From contig JADCFR010000510.1 of assembly GCA_020249415.1 (NCBI GenBank), forward strand, positions 1 through 14,163: a stretch of 14,163 nt of DNA. Reading direction: 5' to 3'. How positions within the stretch are numbered: the stretch's first letter is position 1; each line of letters begins with the position of its first letter. Under the pieces are notes generated by a model that ran no database searches, was not told where the DNA came from, and was given only the letters and a program-made list of their open reading frames with translations. The position numbers and the translations under genes are program-made. Positions 14,016 through 14,163 of this stretch are shown here, one piece after another. This DNA is from Roseomonas sp. (GTDB lineage Bacteria > Pseudomonadota > Alphaproteobacteria > Acetobacterales > Acetobacteraceae).

Positions 14016-14163
14016 TCAACGCTGCTCCGCCCGCCAGCGCGCCCAGGGCGCGATATCCGGCAGGCGTTGCGGTGCCGCAGCGGGTCCGGAAAAACGCAGC
14101 CCAATTTCGGGCGCCTCGGCCGCTGGCGGGCGCAGCGCGAAGGCGATATCGAGTGTTGTGCGC
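14016..14163 (-). CDS. C-terminal end of an unidentified protein (cut by right edge)
   Basis: The last 48 codons of a minus-strand gene that begins outside the window, ending with TGA at 14016-14018. The residues read like the tail of a genuine high-GC protein: a hydrophobic strand LDIAFALRPP, EIGLRFSG, then LPDIAPWARWRAEQR at the end. I do not recognise the family. The other two minus-strand frames here are less protein-like, and the plus strand offers nothing better. It is convergent with rimI. Confidence 0.5.
   Translation of the reverse strand, partial: RTTLDIAFALRPPAAEAPEIGLRFSGPAAAPQRLPDIAPWARWRAEQR

Noticed and set aside
13715..14104. Minus-strand 129-codon open frame as a gene
   Set aside because: It overlaps the more protein-like C-terminal fragment at 14016-14163 in another frame, crosses the inverted-repeat cluster, and shows no recognisable domain or ribosome binding site.
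1..14163. CRISPR arrays, tRNA or rRNA genes, insertion sequences, phage or plasmid functions
   Set aside because: No regularly spaced repeats, no recognisable tRNA or rRNA sequence and no transposase, integrase or replication protein were seen on either strand.

Overview
The window looks like chromosomal DNA of a high-GC alphaproteobacterium. The best guess is a pigmented member of the Acetobacteraceae (Roseomonas, Rhodopila or Acidiphilium type). This rests on the very high GC, an HpnCDE squalene route, a solitary Bug-type TctC receptor with a twin-arginine leader, and the tsaB-rimI pair. No 16S or other marker is present, so the assignment is inference.

Region 1 (1-7080, all minus strand, read from right to left) is one six-gene operon that reads as a squalene-route C30 carotenoid pathway. 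In transcription order it holds a CrtN-like squalene/diapophytoene desaturase, a CrtP-like (CrtNb) terminal oxidase of the same superfamily, a PlsC-type acyltransferase (CrtO-like role), a family-2 glycosyltransferase like CrtQ, a single protein that fuses HpnC (hydroxysqualene synthase) to HpnD (presqualene diphosphate synthase), and the first 113 codons of HpnE (hydroxysqualene dehydroxylase), which runs off the left edge. Four of the five junctions are 4-nt start/stop overlaps; the other is a 15-nt gap carrying a strong Shine-Dalgarno sequence. The expected flow is FPP to presqualene diphosphate to hydroxysqualene to squalene (HpnD, HpnC, HpnE), then desaturation, terminal oxidation, glycosylation and acylation. 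No crtB, crtE or crtM lies in the window. A TGT-N12-ACA palindrome of the PpsR/CrtJ type sits upstream of the first gene, over a weak promoter-like sequence.

Region 2 (7138-9937, minus strand) holds two translationally coupled flavoenzymes: a sarcosine-oxidase-like amine oxidase with the conserved Cys for covalent flavin, and a DmdC-like acyl-CoA dehydrogenase. Two overlapping, mutually exclusive stem-loops lie at the end of the dehydrogenase gene.

Region 3 (9938-11455, plus strand) holds three small genes: a MAPEG-family membrane protein, a BLMA-like VOC protein and a single-domain rhodanese. The last two are preceded by near-identical 38-nt leaders. A 10-bp perfect hairpin separates the rhodanese gene from the convergent next gene.

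Region 4 (11507-14163) has a minus-strand TctC/Bug solute-binding protein, the divergent plus-strand pair tsaB-rimI (tRNA t6A synthesis and GNAT acetyltransferase), about 300 bp without a convincing gene but with a three-part inverted-repeat cluster, and the last 48 codons of an unidentified minus-strand gene cut by the right edge.
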